From Thermus aquaticus (GTDB taxonomy: Bacteria; Deinococcota; Deinococci; Deinococcales; Thermaceae), in contig NZ_LHCI01000106.1 of the NCBI RefSeq assembly GCF_001280255.1, positions 1,050,508 through 1,114,507 of the forward strand: a stretch of DNA of 64,000 nt, read 5' to 3'. Below, piece by piece: positions 21,047 through 28,176 of the stretch. Within the stretch, counting starts at the first letter, position 1. Each line of letters opens with the position of its first letter. Made by a program: the position numbers and the translations under genes. The notes below the pieces were generated by a model. That model was not told where the DNA came from. It worked only from the letters and a program-made list of their open reading frames with translations, and searched no databases.

Positions 21047-21684
21047 CCCTTGAGAAGGGCCCGGAGTTCCCCGTAGAGGCGGCGGGTCTCCTCGGGGGTC
21101 TTGCCGTAGCCCCCGTACTTGGTCACGATCTTGGCCGCCTCCTTGCCCAGGCCCTTCTCCTTGAGGCGCTCCAGGAGCTGGTCAATGAGGCGGTAGGCTT
21201 CGGGCTTTTCCTCCTCCTCGGGTTCCCCGGCCTCCTGGGGCTCGGGGAGGGTGGGCGGGGTGAAGCGGCCCTTTTCCGGGTCGTAGTCCACCCACTGCTT
21301 CTCCAGGCGGTAGAGGTAGCGGCCCACGCCGAACTTGACCGCGGCCCGCTTGAGCGCGTCGGAGAAGGCGGCCTTGAGGGAGTCCCCCTCCCCCACGTCC
21401 TCCTTGGTGACCCCCAAAACGGTGAGGCGGCACTTGACCTCCACCACCCGCTCCCGGCGCTCGCCCCGCTCGTCTTTGAGGCTCCTTTCCTCGTCGGAGA
21501 GGACCTCGTAGCTGTCGTGCCAGCCCTCGGGGCCCACCACTTTATCCAGCCGGTCCAGGACCGTGCGGGCGTCCACGTAGGGCACCACCAGGGCCCGGCG
21601 CTTGTCTTTGGAAATGGCCTCAACGCGCCACTGGACCTCCCCGGGGGGAAAGGGCTCGGCCAGCTTCCGCCAGACTTCGTCCAT
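21043..21684 (-). CDS. ddrA: Rad52/DdrA-family DNA repair protein
   Basis: The 213-residue protein resembles DdrA of Deinococcus, a Rad52-like protein that protects 3' DNA ends. Shared features are the N-terminal LAEPFPPGEVQWRVEAISKDKRRALVVPYVDARTVLDRLD block, the core RLTVLGVTKEDVGEGDSLKAAFSDALKRAAVKFGVGRYLY, and a more variable, charged C-terminal half (EPEEEEKPEAY). A TACACT box ends six bases before the ATG (leaderless arrangement). It heads an apparent ddrA-phosphatase-rsmA transcript. Assignment rests on recognised motif similarity, not on an alignment. Confidence 0.82.
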
Positions 21685-21746
21685 GCCTTTAGTGTACTTT
21701 AGCTTTCCCTCACCCGGGCCGGGGTAGGGTGGGGTAGGCTTGGGGC

Positions 21747-22085
21747 ATGAAAAGGCTTTTTTGGCTGGTTCCCTTTTTCGCCCTGGCGTGGGCCCTCGAG
21801 GTCCAGGTTTCCGCTAGCCTCAGCTTCAACCTCTTTCCCCAGGCGGTGGTGGTGGAACGGGTGGCCGAGCCCCAGGGGATCGTGGTGGTCTACAACGCCT
21901 CCAAGGCCGAGGCCATCTTCCGCTACCACGACGAGGACCTGCGCCGTAGGGGCTGGGTTAGGGTGAAGTACGAGGTCAAGAAGGACGAGTGGAAGGCGGA
22001 GTACCGCAAGGGCAAGGCCAAGGCCAAGCTCTCGGTGAAGGACAAGAAGGGCCGGGTGGAGGTGCGCCTCAAAGAAGGGGACTAG
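21747..22085 (+). CDS. hypothetical secreted protein (112 aa)
   Basis: A short exported protein of unknown role. Residues 1-17 (MKRLFWLVPFFALAWA) form a signal peptide with basic start, hydrophobic core and an AWA-type cleavage site. The mature part is beta-rich at first, contains the segment VVYNASKAEAIFRYHDEDL, and ends in a strongly basic, lysine-rich tail (KKDEWKAEYRKGKAKAKLSVKDKKGR). A TAGGCT box ends six bases before the ATG. It is divergent from ddrA and stands in front of the tRNA-Ala gene. Confidence 0.75.
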   Translation: MKRLFWLVPFFALAWALEVQVSASLSFNLFPQAVVVERVAEPQGIVVVYNASKAEAIFRYHDEDLRRRGWVRVKYEVKKDEWKAEYRKGKAKAKLSVKDKKGRVEVRLKEGD

Positions 22086-22111
22086 ACAAGGCCAAGGGCC
22101 CCCGCTACCAT
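22083..22111 (+). promoter_or_regulatory. tRNA-Ala promoter
   Basis: TAGACA (22083-22088), 17 bp spacer, TACCAT (22106-22111), ending 11 bases before the mature tRNA 5' end. The -35 overlaps the stop codon of the preceding gene. Confidence 0.75.
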
Positions 22112-22122
22112 ATAGGGCGCGT

Positions 22123-22198
22123 GGGGCCGTGGCGCAGCTGGGAGCGCGCCTGAATCGCACTCAGGAGGTCACGGGTTCGAGTCCCGTCGGCTCCACCA
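22123..22198 (+). tRNA. tRNA-Ala (CGC)
   Basis: A 76-nt cloverleaf: acceptor GGGGCCG/CGGCTCC with the G3-U70 pair that marks alanine tRNAs, D stem GCGC/GCGC, anticodon stem CCTGA/TCAGG with loop ATCGCAC (anticodon CGC), T stem ACGGG/CCCGT with loop TTCGAGT, and an encoded CCA end. It reads GCG codons. It has its own promoter and a strong hairpin directly after it. Confidence 0.96.
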
Positions 22199-22202
22199 AA
22201 AG

Positions 22203-22224
22203 CCCCCCGCCCTAGGGCGGGGGG
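22203..22224. terminator. bidirectional hairpin between tRNA-Ala and TPR gene
   Basis: CCCCCCGCCC TA GGGCGGGGGG, a perfect 10-bp palindromic stem, lies five bases past the tRNA and 15 bases from the stop of the convergent TPR gene. No T-run is present on either side, as is often seen in Thermus. Confidence 0.65.
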
Positions 22225-22238
22225 TGGCCGTTACGCCG

Positions 22239-24224
22239 TTACGGGCCCAGAAGCCACTCCACGAAGCCGTTGACCACGTCGTTTTCCCCCAGGGCCTCGG
22301 GGTTTTCCAGGACGTGCTCGTAGAAGGCCCGGACCAGGTCGGGGCTTGGGTTCTTGAGGATCTCCTGGACGCTTTTCCCCTGGTAGGGCCCCTTGGGGAG
22401 GGGTGCCGTGAGGGAGGGGGAGGTGGCCAGGGGGGCGGCCTCCTTCAGGGCCTCCAGGGTCCTCTCCAGAAGAAGCCTTTCCCCTTCGGGGCCTAGGGCC
22501 TCCTTGGGGGTGAGGAGGGGGGTTCCCGAGAGGTCCTTGGGCGTGAGGCCTAGGGCATAGAGGCGCCGGGCCAGGCTGGGCGGGCCCACCTCCAGGGGGA
22601 CCAGGGCCTTGGCCTCGCCGTAACGGACCTCGAGGGTGTACCGCCCGGGCTCGGGGAGGGTGAGGGCGGGGGCCACCTCCTTGAGGCCGGCGGTGAGGGG
22701 AGGAAAGCCCAAAGGCTTCTCCGCCCGGCCCACCTCCTCCCCCTCCCGGAAGAGGAGGCTTTCCAGGGGGGCCCGGAGGAGGTAGGGGCGCCCTTCCAGG
22801 CGCACCTCGGGGAAGACCGCCTCCCCGGCGCGGAAGGGCCTCGCCTCCAGGTCCCCGGGGATCAGGGTGAGCTTCTCCAGGAAAAGGCGGAGCTCGCCCC
22901 CTTCCAGCCGGGCCAGGGCCCGCCGGGCGGCAAAGGCGGCCGGGTGCCGGGGGTGGGCCTCCAGGAAGGCCCGGTAGAGGGCTTTGGCCTCGAGCCCTGC
23001 CCGCTCGGCCACGTAGGCCCGGAAGAAGAGGGCAAGGGGCTCCCCCCTCGCCTCCAGGTCCTTAAGGGCCTCCTGGAAATCCTCCCCCTCGTCCAGCCGC
23101 AAAGCCCGGTCGTAGGCGGCCTTGGCCCCCAGGTAGTCCCCGTAGATGGCCCGGAAGAGGCCCAGGTTGTAGTAGGCGGTGGCGTTGGGGTTCAGGGCCA
23201 CCGCCCGCTCCGAGGCCCGGATGGCCCGGGGGAGGTCCCCGGTGAGGTAGAGGGCCCAGCCCAGGTTGGTCCAGTAAAGCCAGGAGTCGGGGCGGAGCCT
23301 TATGGCCTGGAGGAGGGCCTCCTTGGCCTCTTCCCCCTTTCCTTCCTGGAAGGCGGCGAAGCTCACCTCCTCCCAGGCCAGGGGGGACTCGGGGAAGGCC
23401 TCCTTCAGGGCCCGGGCCGAGGCGGGCCAGCGGGGGTCCTCGAGGGCCCTAAGGACCAGGTGGGCGGCGGTGCGCTCCAGGGCGTCCCCGGAGAGGAGGG
23501 CCTCGGCCTCCTTCAGGGCCTCCTCCCGCTTGCCCTCGGCGAAGAGGCGCAGGAGGCCGTAGGCCCGGGGGAGCCTGCCCTGCCAGAAGAGGAGAAGCCT
23601 TTCGGGGAGGAGGCCCAGGAGAAGCCCCGCGCCCCGCCCCTCCCTCAGGTCCAGGGCCGACCGGTGGAGGGGGTCGGGGTCCTCCCCCCGGGCCAGGGCT
23701 TGCAGGCGGGCCTCGTCCCCTTTGGGCGCGGGGAGGGCGCTAAACTTGGGGGCCAGGCCCTCCTTCTGGAGCCAGAGCCAGGCCGCCCCCAGGTTGGCGA
23801 AGAGGCCTTCCTTCACCCCCTCTTTCCCGGCCAGGAAGAGCCTGAGGCCCCTCTCTTCTTCCCGGCCCAGGAGGACCCAGTCCGCCCCGGTGATCTCCCG
23901 GGCCAGCCGGGCCCCCGCCCGGGAGTAAAGCCCCCCCACGAGCTCGTACCCGTCCCGCCAGGGGGGCTCGGGGAGGAGGAGGGCGAGGAGGGTGGGGGGT
24001 GGGGCCTTCAGGCCCTCGGCGAAGGCCTGGGCCAGGGTGTACCCCCTGGGCCCCTCAAAGGGCAGGACCAGGCCCTGGGCCAGGGCCAGGCCCAGGAAGA
24101 GGAAGGGAGCTAAGCACCCCACCGCGGCTTTCGCCGCGGTGGGGGCCCCAGAAAAGCCCTTCCACAGCTCAGACTTGGGCACCCCATGTTGCGAAACCAA
24201 AGTGCGGGCACTTAGCCAGCGCAT
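22239..24224 (-). CDS. TPR-containing exported protein with an in-frame repeat insertion in its signal peptide
   Basis: A 661-residue protein with tetratricopeptide repeats around residues 290-380 (for example SWLYWTNLGWALYLTGDLPRA) and long Leu/Glu/Arg-rich helical regions; probably periplasmic or surface-bound, function unknown. Removing the 102 bp added by the family A element (24113-24212 plus one TA) leaves MRWLAPFLFLGLALAQG, a textbook signal peptide. With the element, 34 extra residues ([13 protein letters not shown]...AAKAAVGCL) stand between MRWL and APFLFLG. The start is secure: TAGAAT lies six bases upstream of the ATG and also contains the wecG-like gene's stop codon. A GTG inside the element could restart translation just before the hydrophobic core. 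The frame is open throughout. Confidence 0.8.
   Translation of the reverse strand: MRWLSARTLVSQHGVPKSELWKGFSGAPTAAKAAVGCLAPFLFLGLALAQGLVLPFEGPRGYTLAQAFAEGLKAPPPTLLALLLPEPPWRDGYELVGGLYSRAGARLAREITGADWVLLGREEERGLRLFLAGKEGVKEGLFANLGAAWLWLQKEGLAPKFSALPAPKGDEARLQALARGEDPDPLHRSALDLREGRGAGLLLGLLPERLLLFWQGRLPRAYGLLRLFAEGKREEALKEAEALLSGDALERTAAHLVLRALEDPRWPASARALKEAFPESPLAWEEVSFAAFQEGKGEEAKEALLQAIRLRPDSWLYWTNLGWALYLTGDLPRAIRASERAVALNPNATAYYNLGLFRAIYGDYLGAKAAYDRALRLDEGEDFQEALKDLEARGEPLALFFRAYVAERAGLEAKALYRAFLEAHPRHPAAFAARRALARLEGGELRLFLEKLTLIPGDLEARPFRAGEAVFPEVRLEGRPYLLRAPLESLLFREGEEVGRAEKPLGFPPLTAGLKEVAPALTLPEPGRYTLEVRYGEAKALVPLEVGPPSLARRLYALGLTPKDLSGTPLLTPKEALGPEGERLLLERTLEALKEAAPLATSPSLTAPLPKGPYQGKSVQEILKNPSPDLVRAFYEHVLENPEALGENDVVNGFVEWLLGP
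24113..24212 (-). mobile_element. family A palindromic element, full copy inside TPR gene
   Basis: A 100-bp unit flanked on both sides by TA. The ends are AGTGCCCGC on the coding strand and AGCACCCCACC on the other, an imperfect terminal inverted repeat. It contains the 12-bp stem CCCCACCGCGGC/GCCGCGGTGGGG (24117-24144), the GGGGCCCC tail and a region reading TTGGGCACCCCATGTTGCG. The element matches the copy at 60240-60339 almost base for base. TA flanks are typical of Tc1/mariner-IS630 insertion; the mobilising enzyme is not in this window. Confidence 0.85.
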
Positions 24225-24233
24225 GGAGGCATT

Positions 24234-24938
24234 CTAGCAGCTTTCCCTGAGGACCAGGTAAGCGAAGCGCCAAAGCCTCGGGGCCCTGCGCCAGCGCTTG
24301 GGGTCCAGGCCCACCCGCAAAAGCCACTCCAGGCCGAGCCTCTGGGCAAAGAGAGGCGCTCTTTTAGCCTCCCCCGCCAGGACGTCCAGGGTCCCGCCCA
24401 CCCCTATGGCCACCCGGGCCCCCAGGTGGGGCTTGTGGCGGTGGATGAAGGCCTCCTGCCTCTCCCCCATGCCCACCAGGAGGAGGTCCGGGGCCTTCTC
24501 CTGGATCTCGGCCACCACGGGGCCTTCTTCCTGGAAGTAGCCGTGGTGGGCGCCCACCACCTCCGCCCCAAGCCTTTCCGCCTCCCTGGCGGCCCGCTCC
24601 GCCACCCCGGGCTTCCCTCCCAGGAGGTAGACCCTGAGCCCGGGAAAGCGCCGGAAAAGGGCCAGGGTGAGGTCCACCCCCGTGACCCGTTCCTTGAGGG
24701 CCACCCCCTTCAGCCTTTTTGCGGCCCAGAGGATCCCCACGCCGTCCGGGGTGATGAGCTCGGCCTCGAGGACCGCCCTTCTTAAGGCCTCGTCCTCCTG
24801 GGCCCGCACCACCATCTCCGGGTTCAGGGTGACCACCTGGTGGGTCCGGGTCTCCTCCAGAAAGCCCCCGATGCGCTTTAGGGCCTCCTCCATGTCCACA
24901 GGGTCCAGGGGAAGGCCCAAAATCTCTAGGCGCTCCAC
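24234..24938 (-). CDS. WecG/TagA/CpsF family glycosyltransferase
   Basis: Glycosyltransferase that adds a sugar, usually N-acetylmannosaminuronate or N-acetylmannosamine, to a lipid-linked intermediate of surface polymers. The 234-residue protein has the family's TLNPEMVVRAQEDEALRRAV, the ITPDGVGILWAAK motif with the catalytic aspartate, VYLLGGKPGVAERA, LLLVGMGERQEAFIHRH and GVGGTLDVLAGEAKRAP. It ends RESC, and its stop codon sits within the -10 box of the TPR gene. It overlaps the ComB-like gene by 13 bp, so the two are co-transcribed. Confidence 0.9.
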   Translation of the reverse strand: MERLEILGLPLDPVDMEEALKRIGGFLEETRTHQVVTLNPEMVVRAQEDEALRRAVLEAELITPDGVGILWAAKRLKGVALKERVTGVDLTLALFRRFPGLRVYLLGGKPGVAERAAREAERLGAEVVGAHHGYFQEEGPVVAEIQEKAPDLLLVGMGERQEAFIHRHKPHLGARVAIGVGGTLDVLAGEAKRAPLFAQRLGLEWLLRVGLDPKRWRRAPRLWRFAYLVLRESC

Positions 24939-25642
24939 GGCACGAACCTCTGGGCGAAACGGTCCTGGGTGAGGCCAAAGGCTTCCTTGGGGAAGAAGCG
25001 GGTCTCGGCCAGCCTGGGCACCACCGGGTCCACCCCGATGAGGCTCGCCCGGGCCAGCTCCTCGGTGCGCCCCTCCCGGTGGAGGGCCTGGCCCTCCGGG
25101 CTTTGGAAGAGGGCCTCCTGGGGGTCGGGGAAGGCCTTGAGGAGGGCGGTGGCCAGGGTAGGGGGGCCTTCCTGGGCAAGCTTCTTCTGGAAGAACCCGG
25201 TGGCCACCAGGGCCGAGAGGAGGGGCTCGGGGGCCCCGGCGGGGCGGAAGGTGGGGGAGGGGAGGCTTCGGGCCAGCTCCAGGGCGGCCTTGGCGTTGCG
25301 GAAGCCGGCCAGATAGACCTCCTTCTCCTCGGGCAGGAGGCTGGCGTTGAGCATGGGGGCCACCAGGATGGCCCTTTTACCCTTTACCTCGGTGGCTTCC
25401 AGCTCCACCAGGGAGACCCTCCCGTGGAAGCCCTCCGGGGGGAAGCCCTCCACCTCCCCCAGAAGGAGGGCCTCCCGGCCCAGCTCCTGGGCCAGAAGGC
25501 GGGCCACCTTGGGCCCCGGGGCCACCCAGACCTCCTGGGCGCCCTGGGCCAGGAGGAGGGTGAGGACGCTGCCTGCGGGGAGGACCTCCACCAGGAAAAG
25601 GGGCCCCAGGGCCGGCCTCAGGCACAGGTCAACCCGGCACAC
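24926..25642 (-). CDS. ComB-like protein (2-phosphosulfolactate phosphatase family)
   Basis: The 238-residue product resembles the ComB family: VDLCLRPALGPLFLVEVLPAGSVLTLLLAQGAQEVWVA at the N-terminus, a central KGKRAILVAPMLNAS segment and AGFRNAKAALELARSL. The usual IDVLRA acid motif is altered to VEVLPAGS, so activity on phosphosulfolactate is uncertain. I start it at the GTG at 25642 (MCRVDLCLRP), six bases after a TATCAT box; the longer in-frame extension lies antisense to thiL. The gene is divergent from thiL with only 27 bp between. Confidence 0.7.
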   Translation of the reverse strand: MCRVDLCLRPALGPLFLVEVLPAGSVLTLLLAQGAQEVWVAPGPKVARLLAQELGREALLLGEVEGFPPEGFHGRVSLVELEATEVKGKRAILVAPMLNASLLPEEKEVYLAGFRNAKAALELARSLPSPTFRPAGAPEPLLSALVATGFFQKKLAQEGPPTLATALLKAFPDPQEALFQSPEGQALHREGRTEELARASLIGVDPVVPRLAETRFFPKEAFGLTQDRFAQRFVPWSA

Positions 25643-25669
25643 CCCGCCATGATACCTTAGCCTGGGCGT
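25643..25669. promoter_or_regulatory. 27-bp divergent promoter, comB-like gene / thiL
   Basis: TATCAT on the minus strand six bases before the GTG at 25642, and TAGCCT on the plus strand six bases before the ATG at 25670. Both -10 boxes fit into 27 bp only because both messages would be leaderless; the -35 regions must lie inside the opposite gene. Confidence 0.6.
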
Positions 25670-26611
25670 ATGCGGCTCAAGGACCTGGGGGAGCGGGCCC
25701 TTCTGAGGAAACTGGCCCCTTTGGGGTACCCCCTGGAGGCCCCCCTCCCCCCCGGGGACGACGCCGGGGGGGTGTGGGTGGGGGAGGCGGCCTGGCTCCT
25801 CAAGACCGACGGCTTCCTCTACCGGGAGGTGGCCCTCTTGGGCATGGGGCCCTTTGAGGTGGGCTTCAGGGGGGTGGCGGCCACGGCCTCCGATCTTCTG
25901 GTGAAGATGGGCCGTCCCCTGGGCTTCACCCTGGGCCTCTTCCTGCCCCCGGAGCTGGAGGAGGCCTTCGCCCTGGGACTGGTGCGGGGGGCGGCGGAGG
26001 CCGCCGGGCGGCTTGGAGCCCCGCTCCTCGGCGGGGACACCAACGCCGGGGAGGAGGTGGCCCTCACCGTCTCCGGCTTCGCCCTGAGCCATGCCCCCCT
26101 TCCCCGGAGGGCGCGCCCCGGGGACCTCCTCTTTTTGGCGGGGGACCGCTGGGGGCGGTTGGGGGCGGCCATCTTGGCCCACTACCGGGGGCGTTCCCTG
26201 GAAGGGTTTCCCGAGATTCGCCAGGCCGCCTTCTACCCCCTGCCCAGGCTGGAGCTCTTGGCCCTTTCCGGCCTCCTTAGGGGCGGCCTGGACTCCTCGG
26301 ACGGCCTCGCCGAGACCCTGTGGCAGCTTTCCGAGCTCGGGGTGCGGGTGGACCTCGAGGCCCTCCCCCTCTACCCCGACGTCCTGGCCTTCGCCGGCGG
26401 CGAGGACGAGGCCTTGGAGCTGGTCCTCTACGGGGGCGAGGAGTTTGAGGCGGTGCTGGTGGTGCCCCCCGAGGCCGAGGGGGCGGTCTTGGCCAGGGCG
26501 GAGGCCGTGGGCCTACCCCTCTTCCGGGCCGGGCGGGTGGGGGAGGGGGAGGGGGTCTACCTGAGGAGCCGCCCCGTCCCCCGGAGGGGCTACGACCACT
26601 TCCGGCCCTAG
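25670..26611 (+). CDS. thiL: thiamine-monophosphate kinase
   Basis: Phosphorylates thiamine monophosphate to the active pyrophosphate cofactor. The 313-residue protein has GERALLRKLA, the metal-binding PPGDDAGG and LLKTDGFLY, NAAD-like VAATASDLLVKMG, LLGGDTNAGEEVALTV, and the late GLDSSDGLAE and GGEEFEAVLVV motifs. The ATG is preceded by TAGCCT at six bases. Its 3' end overlaps the convergent nucleotidyltransferase frame by 99 bp. Confidence 0.94.
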   Translation: MRLKDLGERALLRKLAPLGYPLEAPLPPGDDAGGVWVGEAAWLLKTDGFLYREVALLGMGPFEVGFRGVAATASDLLVKMGRPLGFTLGLFLPPELEEAFALGLVRGAAEAAGRLGAPLLGGDTNAGEEVALTVSGFALSHAPLPRRARPGDLLFLAGDRWGRLGAAILAHYRGRSLEGFPEIRQAAFYPLPRLELLALSGLLRGGLDSSDGLAETLWQLSELGVRVDLEALPLYPDVLAFAGGEDEALELVLYGGEEFEAVLVVPPEAEGAVLARAEAVGLPLFRAGRVGEGEGVYLRSRPVPRRGYDHFRP

Positions 26612-26929
26612 GAGCCAGCGGGTCTCCTCCCGGAGGACCCGGGCGAAGCGGGGACTCCTCTCTGCCAGGCCCCGCCACTCGGGGAGGGTGTAGACCAGGG
26701 CCTCCGTGGGCACGGGAAGCTCCTCGAGGGGGAGCGGGGCTGCCCTCTGCCAGGGGGGCAGCTCCGAGACCTCCACCACCAGGACCAGGTCCAGGTCGCT
26801 CCCCACCCCGTGGTCCCCCCGGGCGTAGGAGCCGAAGTAGCCCAGGGCCAAAAGACCCGGGATGGGGTGGCGGGCGAGCCAGGCCTTTAGGGCCTCCTCC
26901 ACCTCCTCCCGGCTAGGCCATCTGAGCAC
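26513..26929 (-). CDS. MNT-type nucleotidyltransferase domain protein
   Basis: Minimal nucleotidyltransferase with LGYFGSYARGDHGVGSDLDLVLVVEV, the GSYARG and DLD signature of the family that pairs with HEPN proteins in toxin-antitoxin modules (the MNT partner modifies the HEPN toxin). A remnant of a HEPN gene lies directly upstream and its stop codon falls 14 bp inside this gene, the usual order. I place the start at the GTG at 26929; an ATG at 26956 in frame is also possible. The last 33 codons run antisense to thiL, which suggests that the original stop codon was lost. The module appears dead or reduced to the antitoxin. Confidence 0.7.
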   Translation of the reverse strand: MLRWPSREEVEEALKAWLARHPIPGLLALGYFGSYARGDHGVGSDLDLVLVVEVSELPPWQRAAPLPLEELPVPTEALVYTLPEWRGLAERSPRFARVLREETRWLLGPEVVVAPPGDGAAPQVDPLPLPHPPGPEEG

Positions 26930-26979
26930 GGGCGAACGCAAGGACCTCACGGGCATAGTCCAGGGCCTGGTCAGTAAAA
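26913..26979 (-). pseudogene. C-terminal piece of a HEPN-domain gene
   Basis: In the frame ending with TAG at 26913-26915 the minus strand reads TDQALDYAREVLAFARAQMA, a typical end of HEPN proteins. The matching middle piece (DIPTRYPDAFPEG) lies at 28028-28140 beyond a decayed tnpB element. No start codon or N-terminal half is present. Confidence 0.6.
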
Positions 26980-27940
26980 GTGCACGTTAGCGCACCCCGG
27001 CCCTCCACCAGGATGAGGACCTGAGCCTATCTTCCACCCCTTCCACGATCCGTGCAGGATGGGCTTGAGGGGAGAAAGGTCCCTGGGCACCTCAAGCCCG
27101 AGAAGGGGAAGGAAAAGGCCTACCCTCAGGACCCGCCAGGGATAGGCGCCGGAGGGGTTCCTTCCCTTGGTTACCCCCTTCCGGCTCCCCGGCGAGCCCT
27201 GAAGGCTTGAGACGAGGGTCAGGGCGGCCTTGGCCTTCCCCAGGTCCCGGGAAAGCCTCCGCCTGTGGTAGGGGTTCTTCTCCGCCTCTTTGAGCTTTTG
27301 GAGTTCCTGGAGGTGGTCCCCGTGTGAGTTGCTCAAAGAGCTTTCTGCCCCCGAAGACCACCTTGCGGGGGTCTTGGCCCAGTTCCCGGGCAGAGTCCAG
27401 GGCGGCCTGGGCCTTTTCTATGGCCCCATCGGCGTAGCGGGTGTTGAGGCCGAAGAGCCTGCAGAGGGGCGGTGGGGCTGGGTGGTGGGGGTTGCGGTTC
27501 AGGTCTGTCTCCAGGACCCCGTTCGCCTTGGTGTGGACGGGAGGGGAAACTCCCTCGCTCCAGGTGAAGTGGGCGTAGACCTTGCCGTCCTTGACCCGGA
27601 TGGCCACGTTGTAGGGGAAGGAGGCGTAGGCCCTCTGGAGCGCCTTCAGGTGGGGGTGGGAGGTCTGGACCAGGGCACGGACATAAGCGCCGTTTCCCCA
27701 AACGGTAGCGGGTGTTGAGGCCGAAGAGCCTGCAGAGGGGACTATCCTCGCCGCTTGAGCTCTTTCCGATCCCGCCCTTCCAGGAGGCGTTGGTAGGCGA
27801 ACCTCGTGGCGCTGGAGAAGCGGCGCATGAGGTCCAGGACGGCCTGTTCGTCTACCTTCTTGAGAAAGACCAGGCAGGCGTGGACGCCGAGGAAGAGCTT
27901 CGGGGCTTTGGCCTCGGGCATCCTTGGGTTCATTTTACCC
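26980..27940 (-). pseudogene. decayed IS200/IS605-type tnpB
   Basis: Broken TnpB (RNA-guided nuclease of IS605-like elements). The N-terminal fragment at 27742-27933 reads from MNPRMPEAKAPK through KKVDEQAVLDLMRRFSSATRFAYQRLLEG and stops after LKRRG. Further pieces occur in other frames: NVAIRVKDGKVYAHFTW and NGVLETDLNRNPHH (the first RuvC-like block) at about 27480-27610, then LCRLFGLNTRY with EKAQAALDSARELGQDPRKVVFGGRKLFEQL at 27340-27470, and HRRRLSRDLGKAKAALTLVSSL near 27200-27270. The order is scrambled, because a 36-bp segment occurs twice (27434-27469 and 27705-27740). No tnpA is seen. Confidence 0.8.
27434..27740. repeat. 36-bp perfect direct repeat inside tnpB remnant
   Basis: The segment encoding PLCRLFGLNTRY on the minus strand occurs at 27434-27469 and again, identical, at 27705-27740, 271 bp apart. 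The stretch between them encodes a part of TnpB that normally lies after, not before, the repeated block. Confidence 0.9.
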
Positions 27941-28027
27941 CCTTTCGCCTCTTTCGCCGCCCTCCGTGAAGTCTTGCGCTTTTGGATGAACCGGGAACGA
28001 GAAAGAGGAAGCGTGCGGATTTGTGGG

Positions 28028-28140
28028 CTATTTTTCAGCTGTTTGCACCTCCTGGCTCTGAAGGGGGCCGTAGTGTTCCGCGGAAGGGCCTTCGGGGAAG
28101 GCGTCGGGGTAGCGGGTGGGGATGTCCCAGTCCCTCGCCC
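28028..28140 (-). pseudogene. HEPN-domain gene fragment (IPTRYP motif)
   Basis: The minus strand reads ARDWDIPTRYPDAFPEGPSAEHYG and then runs into non-HEPN sequence up to a stop at 28028. RYIPTRYPDA is the hallmark of the C-terminal half of HEPN toxins. The N-terminal half is absent; the hisC promoter begins directly beyond. Confidence 0.65.
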
Positions 28141-28164
28141 GGTTCACCCCTCCAGTCTACCCGG

Positions 28165-28170
28165 TATACT
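28165..28170 (+). promoter_or_regulatory. -10 box of hisC
   Basis: TATACT six bases before the hisC ATG, the leaderless spacing. No clear -35 is seen in the degenerate sequence upstream. Confidence 0.6.
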
Positions 28171-28176
28171 GCCCCT

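Noticed and set aside
25643-26182. N-terminal extension of the ComB-like protein
   Set aside because: It lies wholly antisense to thiL and has shadow composition; the GTG at 25642 has a -10 box at six bases.
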